A stretch of 64,000 nt of DNA from Ectobacillus funiculus. Its GTDB lineage: Bacteria > Bacillota > Bacilli > Bacillales > Bacillaceae_G. Below, one piece after another: positions 17,384 to 26,665 of this stretch; the first letter of the stretch is position 1; every line of letters starts with the position of its first letter. Below the pieces are notes generated by a model that had not been told where the DNA came from, searched no databases, and saw only the letters and a list, made by a program, of their open reading frames with translations. The translations under genes were made by a program, and so were the position numbers. The stretch spans positions 55,927 through 119,926 of the forward strand of contig NZ_SCFM01000020.1 of NCBI RefSeq assembly GCF_004138295.1, read 5' to 3'.

Positions 17384-18724
17384 CTACATCCCTCTATTTT
17401 CATCAGGTTTTTTCTGAAGAAACAGCTTAAAATACGGTTCTCCAAAGCTGTTCATATGTGTCAAATACATAATGAATCCAATAAACGATAATATCAGCCC
17501 TGCGATTCCAGAAACAGACGCAAAGAACAATAGCAAGTATTTTGTCACTCGTATCGCGAAGCTCATCTCATTTATGGGAATGGCAAAGTTCGAAATGGCT
17601 ACCGCGGATACAATAATAATCATAATATTAGATGCTAAGGCCGCCTCTGTTGCAGCAGTACCTAAAATCAAGCCGCCAACGGTTGTAGCTGTTCCGCTTA
17701 TCGATTTGGGCAGCCGAATGCTTGCTTCAATTAACAATTCCATGATAAGCAGCAGAAATAATACTTCTAAATAGGAAGGATACGGAACACCGACACGGCT
17801 CCCTGCTACTGACAGCGCAAGCTGCACCCGAAATATCTCCGGATTAAAGGAAGTAACCGCGACATATGTTCCCGGTAAAATCAAGCTAATTAACAACCCT
17901 GTATAACGTAATATCTTTGTGGATTTCGTAATCCAATAGGAACGATAGTTATCCTCCATTGAATTCATAAAATCATAAAAAACACTAGGTGCCATAATCG
18001 CAAACGGGTTGCCGTCTAACAATAGAATAACTTTTCCGCCTGTTAGGTTATAAATAATTCGATCTGTCCGTTCTGTAACCATCATAGTAGGAAAGAGAGA
18101 ATACTTCTTTCCGTTCATCATGCGCCCTAATTCCCCAGTGGATTGAATAATAGGTTCTCCCAATTTCTCTATTCTTTTTTTTATATCGTCGAGAACTGCT
18201 TGATTGACAAGCTCTCGATCATATAAAACAGCAAGTGATTGATGAGACTTCGTTCCTACTTCAAACATTTCTATCGAGAGGGAAGGTTGATGATAACGTT
18301 GCCGAATTAAGTTCAAATTTGTTTGTATATCCTCACTTAATGAGGTTTGCGGCCCCTGAATGGTCGTTTCAACAGAAGTTTGTAATACGCTATTCGAGTT
18401 TACCTTCTTAATATCGAACATAAGCAGACTGCCTCGAATCATGACCACAAGACTTCCTTTTGTCAGCTCCAAAAGAACCTGCTCTCTTGATGTAATCTCC
18501 TGTTGATTAGGAAGTGAATGCAAGTATGCATCAAAATGCTGCTCGGTAGGCATTTCAAAGAAAGGCTTAATGATATTTTGTTGAAGCTGCATACCATCCA
18601 CTACTGTTTTGACAAACAAAAGCACAGCGGTTTTTTCATCAACTTGCAGCTTTTTATGGGTCATATCAAAACAGCTTTTCAATTGTTCAGTTAGCCAACA
18701 CATGGTTTGAGTTGCATTTAACAT
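17384..18724 (-). CDS. gerA: Spore germination protein, GerA family
   Basis: 446 residues, a soluble N-terminal domain (about 1-240) and a membrane domain of four to five helices, with family stretches 'GGKVILLLDGNPFAIMAPSVFYDFM' split around residue 235 and 'RVGVPYPSYLEVLFLLLIMELLIEA' near residue 310. It is the channel-forming A subunit of a germinant receptor. The start is uncertain: ATG 18724 follows AAAGG with almost no spacing, and a later Met may be used. It heads the gerA-gerB-gerC operon. Confidence 0.93.
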   Translation of the reverse strand: MLNATQTMCWLTEQLKSCFDMTHKKLQVDEKTAVLLFVKTVVDGMQLQQNIIKPFFEMPTEQHFDAYLHSLPNQQEITSREQVLLELTKGSLVVMIRGSLLMFDIKKVNSNSVLQTSVETTIQGPQTSLSEDIQTNLNLIRQRYHQPSLSIEMFEVGTKSHQSLAVLYDRELVNQAVLDDIKKRIEKLGEPIIQSTGELGRMMNGKKYSLFPTMMVTERTDRIIYNLTGGKVILLLDGNPFAIMAPSVFYDFMNSMEDNYRSYWITKSTKILRYTGLLISLILPGTYVAVTSFNPEIFRVQLALSVAGSRVGVPYPSYLEVLFLLLIMELLIEASIRLPKSISGTATTVGGLILGTAATEAALASNIMIIIVSAVAISNFAIPINEMSFAIRVTKYLLLFFASVSGIAGLILSFIGFIMYLTHMNSFGEPYFKLFLQKKPDENRGM

Positions 18725-19015
18725 CCTTTCACCTGCATTTTCTTGTATTTAGATTTCATCCATTCCCCCATCATAGCTTTCATTTTTGTTCCCCATTTCT
18801 TAAATAATTATGCTAACTTTTGCGACAGACAAGTCCTACAATGGATACTCACATCATCTTTCCTTTGTCTATCTGCAAGCTCTTAATGTATAAACTTCCT
18901 ACATATGTCATTTTTTATTCAAGCGAGCCTATTGTACGAATTTTTGCACACTCTGATCTAAATAGATCCTTTTGATTCCCCAGCTTTTTTCCTCAGCCTA
19001 TCCTATCTGATTGCA
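18725..19015. other. gerA upstream region
   Basis: About 290 bp of AT-rich sequence between gerA and the thrC terminator. A forespore (sigma-G type) promoter is expected here, but I could not identify a convincing pair of boxes by eye. Confidence 0.4.
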
Positions 19016-19052
19016 AAACAAAAAGGAGTAGACTCTCTACTCCTTTTTGTTT
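19016..19052. terminator. Terminator of thrC
   Basis: A perfect 17-bp stem AAACAAAAAGGAGTAGA/TCTACTCCTTTTTGTTT with a three-base loop, immediately 3' of thrC. The A/T-rich outer stem makes it functional on both strands. Confidence 0.9.
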
Positions 19053-19071
19053 AATGAATTGATTTTACATA

Positions 19072-20475
19072 TTAGGAATTTGAGAAACTAAACAGCTTCT
19101 CAAGCTGACGAACGATTTCATCGTTGTCCGCGTCAACAACTTCCTGATATTGTGGTTTATCGAATAATGCACTAATTTGTTCAGGGAATGTTTGCTCAAT
19201 ATCGCAGCGTTCAATTGATTCATTGAATTTTGCCGGATGAGCTGTTGCGAGCGTTACGCAAACCTCATTCGGTTCATTACATGTTTCATATGCAGCAACA
19301 CCGCATGCAGTATGCGGATCAAGTAAATACTTGGATTCCGCATAGTATTTGCTGATTGTTTGCAAGCATTCTTCACCTGCTACTCCATGCGCTGCGAAAT
19401 CCTTTTTCACTTGGCGAAGCTGCTCTTCATTCACGACAATTTTGCCTTCGGACTTAAATTGATCCATTAAAGCAGAAGCTGCGCTTGGATTTTCATCAAG
19501 CAAATAGTATAGATAACGCTCGAAATTGCTTGCTACTTGGATGTCCATAGAAGGGCTGTATGTGCTGCGGAATTCACCAGGCTGGTACACTCCATCTTGA
19601 ATAAAGCGTTCTAGAATATTATTTTCGTTCGTTGCCACAATAAGCTTACCAACTGGAAGACCCATTTTTTTCGCAAGGTAGCCGGCAAAGATATCTCCAA
19701 AATTACCAGTCGGAACACTGAAGTTTACTTTCTGTTCTCCTGTCTCTTTCGTTACTTGGAAGTAGGCATAGAAATAGTAAACTGTTTGAGCTAAAATACG
19801 AACAAAGTTAATGGAATTAATTGCGCGCAGATGATATTTGTTTTTGAAATCTACATCAGCGAACAATTCCTTGATGATTCTTTGGCCATCGTCAAACGTT
19901 CCTCTGATTGCTAAGTTCAAGACATTCTCGTCATGTACAGTTGTCATTTGTAATTCTTGCACCTTACTTACTTTTCCATGCGGATGCAAAATACAAATGC
20001 GAATGCCTTCTTTTCCTCTTACGCCTTCAATAGCTGATGCACCTGTATCACCTGAAGTAGCGCCAAGAATATGAATTGTTTCACCTGTTTTCTTTGAGAC
20101 ATAGGAATATAAGTTTCCTAAGAATTGTAGGGCAATATCCTTAAACGCAAAGGTTGGGCCGTGGAACAGCTCCAGTACGTACATATTGTCCTTCACCTTT
20201 TGAACAGGAGTTACCTCTGGGTGGCGGAAAGTTGCATAGCTTTTCTCGATTAATTCCTTTAGCTCGTTGCCTGGAATCTCACCATCAACATAATAGGAAA
20301 AGATTTCGTATGCTAATTCCTGATACGTAAGCTGAGACATTGCTTGCAGCTTTTCTGCAGGGATTTGCGGAATTTTTTCTGGAACTAAAAGACCTCCATC
20401 ATTCGCTAATCCCATTAAGACTGTATCAATAAAACCAATTTCACTTACATTTCCTCTTGTGCTAACAAAGTTCAT
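19072..20475 (-). CDS. thrC: Threonine synthase
   Basis: 467 residues, PLP-dependent; converts O-phosphohomoserine to threonine and phosphate. The PLP lysine lies in PTFAFKDIALQF near residue 110 and the phosphate-binding loop in GATSGDTGASA near residue 145. The length and the 'MNFVSTRG' start match the long (class I, yeast/E. coli-like) threonine synthases and not the shorter B. subtilis ThrC type. It is a single gene here, without hom or thrB. ATG 20475 follows GGAGG. Confidence 0.93.
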   Translation of the reverse strand: MNFVSTRGNVSEIGFIDTVLMGLANDGGLLVPEKIPQIPAEKLQAMSQLTYQELAYEIFSYYVDGEIPGNELKELIEKSYATFRHPEVTPVQKVKDNMYVLELFHGPTFAFKDIALQFLGNLYSYVSKKTGETIHILGATSGDTGASAIEGVRGKEGIRICILHPHGKVSKVQELQMTTVHDENVLNLAIRGTFDDGQRIIKELFADVDFKNKYHLRAINSINFVRILAQTVYYFYAYFQVTKETGEQKVNFSVPTGNFGDIFAGYLAKKMGLPVGKLIVATNENNILERFIQDGVYQPGEFRSTYSPSMDIQVASNFERYLYYLLDENPSAASALMDQFKSEGKIVVNEEQLRQVKKDFAAHGVAGEECLQTISKYYAESKYLLDPHTACGVAAYETCNEPNEVCVTLATAHPAKFNESIERCDIEQTFPEQISALFDKPQYQEVVDADNDEIVRQLEKLFSFSNS

Positions 20476-20868
20476 AGTTATCCTCCAAGTAAAATTTAAA
20501 TGTATTACTATCGTTACCTAAAATTAGATGTAAGTCAATATAATCAATATGGTAAATAGAGAAAAATTCAAAATTTTTAAACTGCTAAGGTCATATTTCC
20601 ATTATTTACATCAATTTTGGTCGCCTCATTACTCATAAGAGTGTTGAAATTCAAACGGGCAATTCCTTCTTCATTTTATAATTATACTATAATATTCAAT
20701 GCTAGGAACCAATTCATATAAAATAAAAAGCAGTTTTGATAAGGTTAAGAATCTTATATAATTTTTATTGCATCATAATTTTAACTGTGAGTATGCACTA
20801 TGTTATTTTTCACACAAAATAGCAGAGAACAAAAAGTTAACTATCTGCTGCATCAAAGGAGAATGAAT
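20476..20868. other. Divergent intergenic region thrC / NUDIX
   Basis: Nearly 400 bp, very AT-rich. On the minus strand a TTGACT hexamer around 20535-20540 is a possible -35 for thrC. No T-box or other riboswitch structure was recognised. The 3' end holds the AAAGGAG site of the NUDIX gene. Confidence 0.4.
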
Positions 20869-21435
20869 ATGGAAAAGGTGAATTTTTGTCTTTCATGCGG
20901 ACAAAGATTAGAAGTAAGAAGTATAGGGGGAGAAAATCGGAAAGCTTGCCCAAGCTGTGAATTTGTCCATTGGGGAGATTACAGCATCGGGGTAGGAGCT
21001 TGTGTATTTAAAGATGGAAAGGTATTACTAATAAGACGAGCGCAAAACCCTGGAAAAGGAAGATGGACTATACCTGGGGGCTATATTGAACAGTTCGAGC
21101 ATATTGAGAAGACGATTGAAAGAGAAGTTGAGGAAGAAACAGGGATACACGCAAAAACACAAAGAATGATTGCCCTATGTGACTTGCCGCGAGAAATCCA
21201 CAATGTGTATATTGTGTTCTCAATGGATTATATCGATGGGGAGCCTCAAGCAGACGGGGTAGAAGTAGATGGTGCAGGCTTCTTTAGCTGGGAAGAAATG
21301 CAGGAAATGAATGTTGCTCCTTTAACGTCATGGATTGTCAATGGTGCCTTGCATAACAAGAGCTCGAATGGATTAGTGATCGATCAAAAGCCGATTGTAC
21401 AGCTAGACAGGTACGGATTGTTTCATTCCGTTTAA
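20869..21435 (+). CDS. NUDIX hydrolase with N-terminal zinc ribbon
   Basis: 188 residues. A zinc ribbon with Cys7, Cys10, Cys27 and Cys30 precedes a NUDIX domain whose box reads GGYIEQFEHIEKTIEREVEE then ETGI (about residues 65-88), with the expected Glu pattern for metal binding. Zinc-ribbon NUDIX proteins hydrolyse nucleoside-diphosphate-linked compounds; the substrate is not known. ATG 20869 is seven bases after AAAGGAG; upstream in-frame codons have no ribosome site. Confidence 0.88.
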   Translation: MEKVNFCLSCGQRLEVRSIGGENRKACPSCEFVHWGDYSIGVGACVFKDGKVLLIRRAQNPGKGRWTIPGGYIEQFEHIEKTIEREVEEETGIHAKTQRMIALCDLPREIHNVYIVFSMDYIDGEPQADGVEVDGAGFFSWEEMQEMNVAPLTSWIVNGALHNKSSNGLVIDQKPIVQLDRYGLFHSV

Positions 21436-21469
21436 GAAAGCTTCCCTACAAGCAATCAAACTGCAATTG

Positions 21470-21536
21470 TTCCTAAAATTTCCTCCTGCGTCGAATTCAC
21501 TTCTAGCTGGAAATTTATTCTTCCTTAAAATGTAAG
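21470..21536 (-). repeat. Dispersed repeat fragment (left half, minus orientation)
   Basis: CCTAAAATTTC, TGCGTCGAATTCAC, TTCTAGCTGGAAATTTAT and CTTAAAATGTAAG follow each other as in the reverse complement of the repeat's left half. The terminator-like right half is missing. Confidence 0.75.
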
Positions 21537-21572
21537 AAAATCTCTAAGGATACTTCCTTAGGGATTTTTGTG
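21537..21572 (+). terminator. Terminator after the NUDIX gene
   Basis: The stem AAAATCTCTAAGG/CCTTAGGGATTTT (21537-21549 with 21556-21568; one or two non-pairs) is followed by TTGTG. Confidence 0.7.
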
Positions 21573-21962
21573 TAGAAAATAGCGTTTAGAATTTCATCAC
21601 AAACTTAACCTCCAAAGCAAGTCCTGCCGCTACAATTATTGGTTCCCCGCTAGTCGAATCCATAACGATCTATAACATAAGCTCTTGTAAATGATCCTTT
21701 AAGATTTCTCTAATTTTAAAATACTGGTGTGTTAGGCTAGCTTCTTAAATATTTATAAATAGCGAAGTAATAAAAGCATTTTTGCTATGGAATTATATTT
21801 TTTCTTTTTCCCCTATTCGCTAATAAAAATAGGAAAAAAAGAAAAAAGCTACAGTAACAGGATCTTTATAAAATGAAGATCATTCCCATACGAGTACGAA
21901 TGAAGCAATAGTCAGCTGGAGCATAACTACCTTCAATCGCTGCCACCTAGGAGGAACATACC
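21573..21962. other. GH3 upstream region with a long A/T inverted repeat
   Basis: Around 21797-21847 a run of about 20 bases rich in T and C (TTTTTTCTTTTTCCCCTATT) pairs with AATAGGAAAAAAAGAAAAAA across a ten-base loop. It lies about 115 bp before the GH3 start and may be an operator or a terminator; its T tract is within the stem. The AGGAGG site of the GH3 gene is at the 3' end. No cre site was found. Confidence 0.45.
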
Positions 21963-24233
21963 ATGAACAACAGGTTGAACAAAATGATCAGTTTGAGTAT
22001 GATTGCCATTTTGCTGCTGATTATTAATACGAACGTCACAGCTGCAAATGGAACAGATCAGTCCCCAAAACTAGTAAATGAAGCTTCTATCGAAAAGGTA
22101 CTAAAAGCTATGACACTGGATGAAAAAGCTCATCTCGTTATTGGGGCAGGTTACCCAGGACCAAATGGGATAGCTGGTGCCACCTATGCAATCCCGCGTT
22201 TAGGCATCCCGTCCATTACTCTTTCGGATGGTCCCGCGGGCGTGAGAATCGGTGGTTTGTTTGCTGGTGCTGCCCCGCGATATGCAACTGCATTCCCTAT
22301 TCCCTCATCGCTGTCTGCAACATGGGATACAGAGCAAGCTGCAAAGGTTGCAAAAGCTATGGGGAAAGAATCTAGAGAGTATGGAATTGATATTCTATTA
22401 GCACCTGCTGTTAATATTCAGCGTGACCCTTTAGGCGGAAGAAACTTTGAATACTACTCTGAAGATCCTTTCTTAGCTGGCACTATCGCTACAGCGTTTA
22501 TCACTGGGGTTCAATCCGTTGGCGTCGGCACATCTATTAAGCACTTTGCTGTTAATAATCAGGAAACAAACCGAACAACAATGAATGCGGTTCTATCCGA
22601 ACGGGCATTGAGGGAGATTTATCTTCCTGCTTTTGAAATGGCGGTCAAGCAAGTAAAGCCGTGGACAGTAATGAGTGCGTATAATGCGGTGAATGGTACG
22701 TTTGCTACTCAGAACAAATATCTTTTGACAAATATTCTAAGGAATGAATGGGACTTTGATGGATTTGTAATGTCAGATTGGTGGGCTGTAAAGGATCCTT
22801 TTGCTGCTTTGGCGGCCGGAAATGATTTAATCATGCCAGGCGCATACAATGGGCCTTTGCCTATGCCTCCTTTGATTAAAGATGTGTACGACCAGGCATC
22901 AGCATCTTCGCCAAGTGCCATTAAAGCCGCAGTGCAAAATGGTACTCTTAGTAAAAGGGCTCTTGATGAGTGCGTTCGCAATCTTTTGAGGATTATTGTT
23001 AAGACACCTACATTCAAGGGTGAATATAAAAATGTAGATTATAACCATAAAACGTCCCTGACGAAACAGGTCGCTGAAGAAGGTGCTCGGATAGATAGAG
23101 AAGCGGCTGCTGAAGGAATGGTTCTGCTGAAAAATGAAAATCATACCTTGCCGTTCAAGGGAATCCACACAATTGCGGTAGCGGGCCAAAACGCAGTTGT
23201 AGACCTTGCCCATAACAAACTAGGAATCATCATTGGCGGAGGCGGAAGCTCTCAAGTAAATGTGGAACCTAAGGATGTTGTTTCACTTATACAAGGATTA
23301 CAAAACGCCAATTATACAGTAGTCAGCTCTATGGATGGAAACAAGCTGGTAGAGGGCTTACGCGCAGGTGATGCTGTTTACTTGGCGCAACATACAGATA
23401 TCGGTTTAGTTTCAATAGGAAGAGCATCAACAGAAGGTGCAGATCGATCTGATATGGATATGAGGCCAGAAGAAGTGCAGCTCATAAAAGATTTGTCCAA
23501 TGCCTATCATGCTGAAGGTAAAAAGTTAGTTGTTATCTTAAATATAGGTGCACCTATAGAGGTTGCGAGCTGGAGAGACTATGCGGACGCGATTCTGCTA
23601 GCCTGGCAGCCTGGACAAGAGGGAGGAAACGCAATCGCTGACGTCCTATCAGGGAAAACCAATCCTTCTGGAAAGCTTCCTGCAACCTTTCCATTACAGT
23701 ACAGTGATGTTCCTTCCTACGGTAATTTTCCTGGTGATATTGCCGCCAACACAGTTCTTTATGCTGAAGGAATCTATGTTGGCTATCGTTACTACGATAC
23801 AAAAGATATACAACCTGCGTATGCATTCGGTCACGGTCTTTCTTATACAAACTTTATGTACAAGAATCTTACTTTAAATTCCGCTCAGATGGACCTTAAT
23901 CAGAATCAGCCAATCGTTGTATCAGTAGATGTTTCAAACACAGGGAACGTATCCGGCAAAGAAGTTGTCCAGCTTTATATTCGTAATAAGCAGACAACAA
24001 TTGAAAGACCTTACAAAGAACTGAAAGGCTTCGAAAAGATTGCATTACAACCAGGGCAGACCAAAACAGTAACATTCACAGTAGATAAAAGAGCTATTTC
24101 GGCTTATGACGAAACGCTGAAGGACTGGGTTTCTAAAGCGGGCTTATTTCAAGTTCTCGTTGGAAGCTCTTCACGGGATATTAGGCAGCAAGGCGAATTT
24201 AGAGCGATCAGAAATGATACGCGGGCAAAATAA
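21963..24233 (+). CDS. Secreted GH3 beta-glucosidase-type glycoside hydrolase
   Basis: 756 residues. A signal peptide ends at about VTA27. The GH3 N-terminal barrel carries the nucleophile Asp in GFVMSDWWAVKDP near residue 270, with 'KHFAVNNQETNR' upstream as usual in the family. The second alpha/beta domain includes 'LAWQPGQEGGNAIADVLSG', and a C-terminal fibronectin-III-like domain covers the last 100 residues. The likely activity is release of glucose (or another sugar) from beta-linked oligosaccharides outside the cell. ATG 21963 is eight bases after AGGAGG. It is monocistronic and convergent with gnd. Confidence 0.9.
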   Translation: MNNRLNKMISLSMIAILLLIINTNVTAANGTDQSPKLVNEASIEKVLKAMTLDEKAHLVIGAGYPGPNGIAGATYAIPRLGIPSITLSDGPAGVRIGGLFAGAAPRYATAFPIPSSLSATWDTEQAAKVAKAMGKESREYGIDILLAPAVNIQRDPLGGRNFEYYSEDPFLAGTIATAFITGVQSVGVGTSIKHFAVNNQETNRTTMNAVLSERALREIYLPAFEMAVKQVKPWTVMSAYNAVNGTFATQNKYLLTNILRNEWDFDGFVMSDWWAVKDPFAALAAGNDLIMPGAYNGPLPMPPLIKDVYDQASASSPSAIKAAVQNGTLSKRALDECVRNLLRIIVKTPTFKGEYKNVDYNHKTSLTKQVAEEGARIDREAAAEGMVLLKNENHTLPFKGIHTIAVAGQNAVVDLAHNKLGIIIGGGGSSQVNVEPKDVVSLIQGLQNANYTVVSSMDGNKLVEGLRAGDAVYLAQHTDIGLVSIGRASTEGADRSDMDMRPEEVQLIKDLSNAYHAEGKKLVVILNIGAPIEVASWRDYADAILLAWQPGQEGGNAIADVLSGKTNPSGKLPATFPLQYSDVPSYGNFPGDIAANTVLYAEGIYVGYRYYDTKDIQPAYAFGHGLSYTNFMYKNLTLNSAQMDLNQNQPIVVSVDVSNTGNVSGKEVVQLYIRNKQTTIERPYKELKGFEKIALQPGQTKTVTFTVDKRAISAYDETLKDWVSKAGLFQVLVGSSSRDIRQQGEFRAIRNDTRAK

Positions 24234-24239
24234 CATTAT

Positions 24240-24420
24240 TATCACCGTCTAACGTTAAGAAAAGCGGACAAGGCCCGCCTTTTATGGCAGCGTAGGGGTA
24301 GGCCGGAGTAAAAGTCGCTTTTTGCCTTTTGCGGAGGTTCAGCCCGGAGTCTGCCATTTTGAGCCTTGGGAGCTAGACATCCCCCCGAAAAGCTATCCTT
24401 TCTTACAGTGTAAAAAGAAC
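24240..24420. repeat. GC-rich intergenic element plus end fragment of the dispersed repeat
   Basis: From about 24250 to 24400 the sequence is much richer in G and C than its surroundings, with AAAAGCGGACAAGGC near the left, 'GCCTTTTGCGGAGG' in the middle and 'GCCTTGGGAGCTAGACA' near the right. This layout recalls a second intergenic element type of Bacillus-like genomes, but only one copy is in the window. It ends in CTTTCTTACAGTGTAAA (24398-24415), which is the terminal segment of the ~135-bp repeat. Confidence 0.4.
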
Positions 24421-24449
24421 AAGGGAGCAGGCCTACAGCCTCTCCCCTT
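24416..24449 (-). terminator. Terminator of gnd
   Basis: On the minus strand an AAGGGGAG/CTCCCTT stem (24421-24449) is followed by GTTCTTTTTAC. Confidence 0.75.
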
Positions 24450-24452
24450 ATC

Positions 24453-25862
24453 TTATACCCATTCTGTATGGAATGTACCTTCTTTATCAATCCGTTTATA
24501 CGTATGTGCCCCGAAATAATCCCGCTGCGCTTGCAGTAAGTTTGCAGGCAGGGTTGCCGTACGATAGCTATCATAATAGGATAAAGCTGCTGAAAAAGCA
24601 GGAACTGGGATTCCTTGCTGTGCAGCTATTGCGATAATTTCTCGCAGCCCGCCCTGATAAGAACCTACAATTTCTGTAAAGTATGGGTCAAGCAGAAGGT
24701 TTGGTAAACTCGCATTACAGTCATACGCTTCCTTAATATTTTGTAAAAAGCCTGCACGTATAATGCATCCGCCTCTCCACAGCATGGCGATACTTCCTAA
24801 ATCAAGGTTCCAATCATATGTTTCTGAAGCATCCTTCAATTGAGTAAGCCCTTGAGCATACGAACAAATTTTACTCATATATAAAGCCTGGCGTACCGCT
24901 TCAATCAATTGTTCCTTTTTAATTGCAAGTGCTGCTTTTCCTGTAGGACCAGATAATACCTCGCTTGCATACACCCGCTCTTCTTTTACTGCAGACATAT
25001 AACGCGCAAAGACGGATTCTGTAATAATCGGAAGCGCGGCACCTAAGTCAAGTGCATTTTGACTTGTCCATTTTCCTGTTCCTTTTTGTTCTGCCGTATC
25101 CAAAATCAAATCTACTAAAGGCTTACCTGTTTCTTTATCCCTCTTTGTGAAAATGTCAGCTGTAATCTCAATGAGATAGCTTTCCAGCTCACCTTGATTC
25201 CACTCTGTAAAGATTTCATGAAACTCCGCTGCGCTTAAATCTAGGGTTTGTTTTAAGAAAAAGTACGCTTCGCAAATTAACTGCATATCTCCATACTCAA
25301 TCCCGTTATGAACCATTTTTACATAGTGGCCTGCACCATCTGGCCCTACATAGGCACAGCATGGCTCGCCATCTACCTTTGCAGAAATGCCCTCAAGCAT
25401 CTCCTTCACATGTTCATATGCTTCCTTCTGCCCCCCTGGCATAATTGACGGTCCCTTTAATGCGCCCTCCTGTCCACCGGAAACACCTGCACCGATAAAA
25501 TGGATACCTTTTTCAGCAAGACGTTTGTTTCTACGAACTGTATCGACAAAATACGTATTGCCGCCATCAATTAAAATATCTCCTTTATCTAGGTAAGGAA
25601 ATAAGGAATCAATTGCTTTGTCTGTAATTTCTCCTGCATTTACCATAAGGAGGATTTTACGAGGGGACTCAAGGGAGTTGATGAAATCTTCAATGTTATG
25701 AGTGCCGATAAGGTTTTTATCATGATGTTCCTGGATGATTTCATTTACTTTTTCTTCTGAAATATCATAGAGAGCAACGGAATGCCCCTTACTCTCAAAA
25801 TTTAGTGCAAGGCTTTTTCCCATTACGCCTACACCTACGACTCCAATTTGTTGCTTCGGCAT
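24453..25862 (-). CDS. gnd: 6-phosphogluconate dehydrogenase, decarboxylating
   Basis: 469 residues. The NADP-binding motif [15 protein letters not shown] is at the N-terminus, and the substrate site includes '[21 protein letters not shown]' (around residue 125) and '[13 protein letters not shown]' with the catalytic Lys. It converts 6-phosphogluconate to ribulose 5-phosphate with CO2 release. The length is standard. It follows tal after 117 bp containing a hairpin, so it may be the last gene of a tkt-tal-gnd transcript or have its own promoter. The gluconate permease and RpiR regulator nearby suggest use in gluconate catabolism (gntZ-like). Confidence 0.95.
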   Translation of the reverse strand: MPKQQIGVVGVGVMGKSLALNFESKGHSVALYDISEEKVNEIIQEHHDKNLIGTHNIEDFINSLESPRKILLMVNAGEITDKAIDSLFPYLDKGDILIDGGNTYFVDTVRRNKRLAEKGIHFIGAGVSGGQEGALKGPSIMPGGQKEAYEHVKEMLEGISAKVDGEPCCAYVGPDGAGHYVKMVHNGIEYGDMQLICEAYFFLKQTLDLSAAEFHEIFTEWNQGELESYLIEITADIFTKRDKETGKPLVDLILDTAEQKGTGKWTSQNALDLGAALPIITESVFARYMSAVKEERVYASEVLSGPTGKAALAIKKEQLIEAVRQALYMSKICSYAQGLTQLKDASETYDWNLDLGSIAMLWRGGCIIRAGFLQNIKEAYDCNASLPNLLLDPYFTEIVGSYQGGLREIIAIAAQQGIPVPAFSAALSYYDSYRTATLPANLLQAQRDYFGAHTYKRIDKEGTFHTEWV

Positions 25863-25917
25863 ATATAATCCTTCCTTCTGATAGCTCGATTTAAATTTTC
25901 TTATCGTTAGAAATATA

Positions 25918-25956
25918 GGAGAGCGTTAGTACTGCACGCAGAACCTAACGCTCTCT
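25918..25956 (-). terminator. Hairpin between tal and gnd
   Basis: The stem GAGCGTTAG/CTAACGCTC (25921-25929 with 25945-25953), extended outward by two to three pairs, lies 3' of tal. The downstream T tract on the minus strand is weak (TCCTATATTTCT), so this may be a partial terminator or processing site. Confidence 0.55.
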
Positions 25957-25979
25957 GAAGAATAGTGAGATGGTTTCTC

Positions 25980-26648
25980 TTAATTTTTAGGAACTGCCAG
26001 CCAATCAGCAGCAAATTTTTCTATACCCTGATCTGTTAGCGGATGCTTAGAAATTTGCTCAATTACCGTATAAGGAATTGTTGCAATATGAGCACCTGCC
26101 ATGGCTACGCGAGTCACATGATCTGGATGACGAACAGACGCGGCAATAATTTGTGTATCAAAATTATGAATACGGAATAGTTCAGCTACCTTTGACACTA
26201 GTTGTACGCCGTCCTCAGAAATATCATCTAAACGGCCTAAGAATGGAGATACATACGTTGCCCCTGCACGAGCTGCCAACAATGCTTGATTCACTGTAAA
26301 GATAAGGGTAACGTTCGTTTTCACACCTTTATCTGCCAGATAACGACAAGCCTCCAAACCAGCTAATGTCATAGGAAGCTTGATTGTAACCTTGTCATCC
26401 CCACCGTTAATTTTAATCAGCTCTTCAGCTTGTGCGATCATTTCATCAGCAGTGATCGCATCTGGCGTTACCTCAGCTGATACAGACTCCACACGTGGAA
26501 CTGCTTGGCAGATTTCTGCAATGCGATCTTCAAATTTAACGCCTTCTTTAGCTACTAAGGAAGGGTTTGTCGTTACCCCAGCTAGCACTCCTAGCTTATA
26601 TGCCTTTTTGATGTCTTCTAGGTTTGCAGTATCGATAAAAAATTTCAT
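25980..26648 (-). CDS. tal: Transaldolase (TalC/FSA-type)
   Basis: 222 residues of the short transaldolase / fructose-6-phosphate aldolase family. It starts [16 protein letters not shown] and has the Schiff-base Lys in 'VTIKLPMT' near residue 90; '[15 protein letters not shown]' and '[13 protein letters not shown]' are typical. It moves a dihydroxyacetone unit between pentose-phosphate intermediates. It begins 17 bp after the tkt stop on the same strand. Confidence 0.93.
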   Translation of the reverse strand: MKFFIDTANLEDIKKAYKLGVLAGVTTNPSLVAKEGVKFEDRIAEICQAVPRVESVSAEVTPDAITADEMIAQAEELIKINGGDDKVTIKLPMTLAGLEACRYLADKGVKTNVTLIFTVNQALLAARAGATYVSPFLGRLDDISEDGVQLVSKVAELFRIHNFDTQIIAASVRHPDHVTRVAMAGAHIATIPYTVIEQISKHPLTDQGIEKFAADWLAVPKN

Positions 26649-26665
26649 AATCCATTTCCCCCATT

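Noticed and set aside
18725..19015. Sigma-G promoter before gerA
   Set aside because: Expected by context, but no pair of boxes with correct spacing could be identified with confidence.
20476..20799. Possible T-box leader upstream of thrC
   Set aside because: No T-box sequence, specifier loop or terminator/antiterminator pair was found.
24242..24574. Minus-strand ORF of 110 codons
   Set aside because: It runs through the GC-rich intergenic element and then out of frame within gnd; no start signal.
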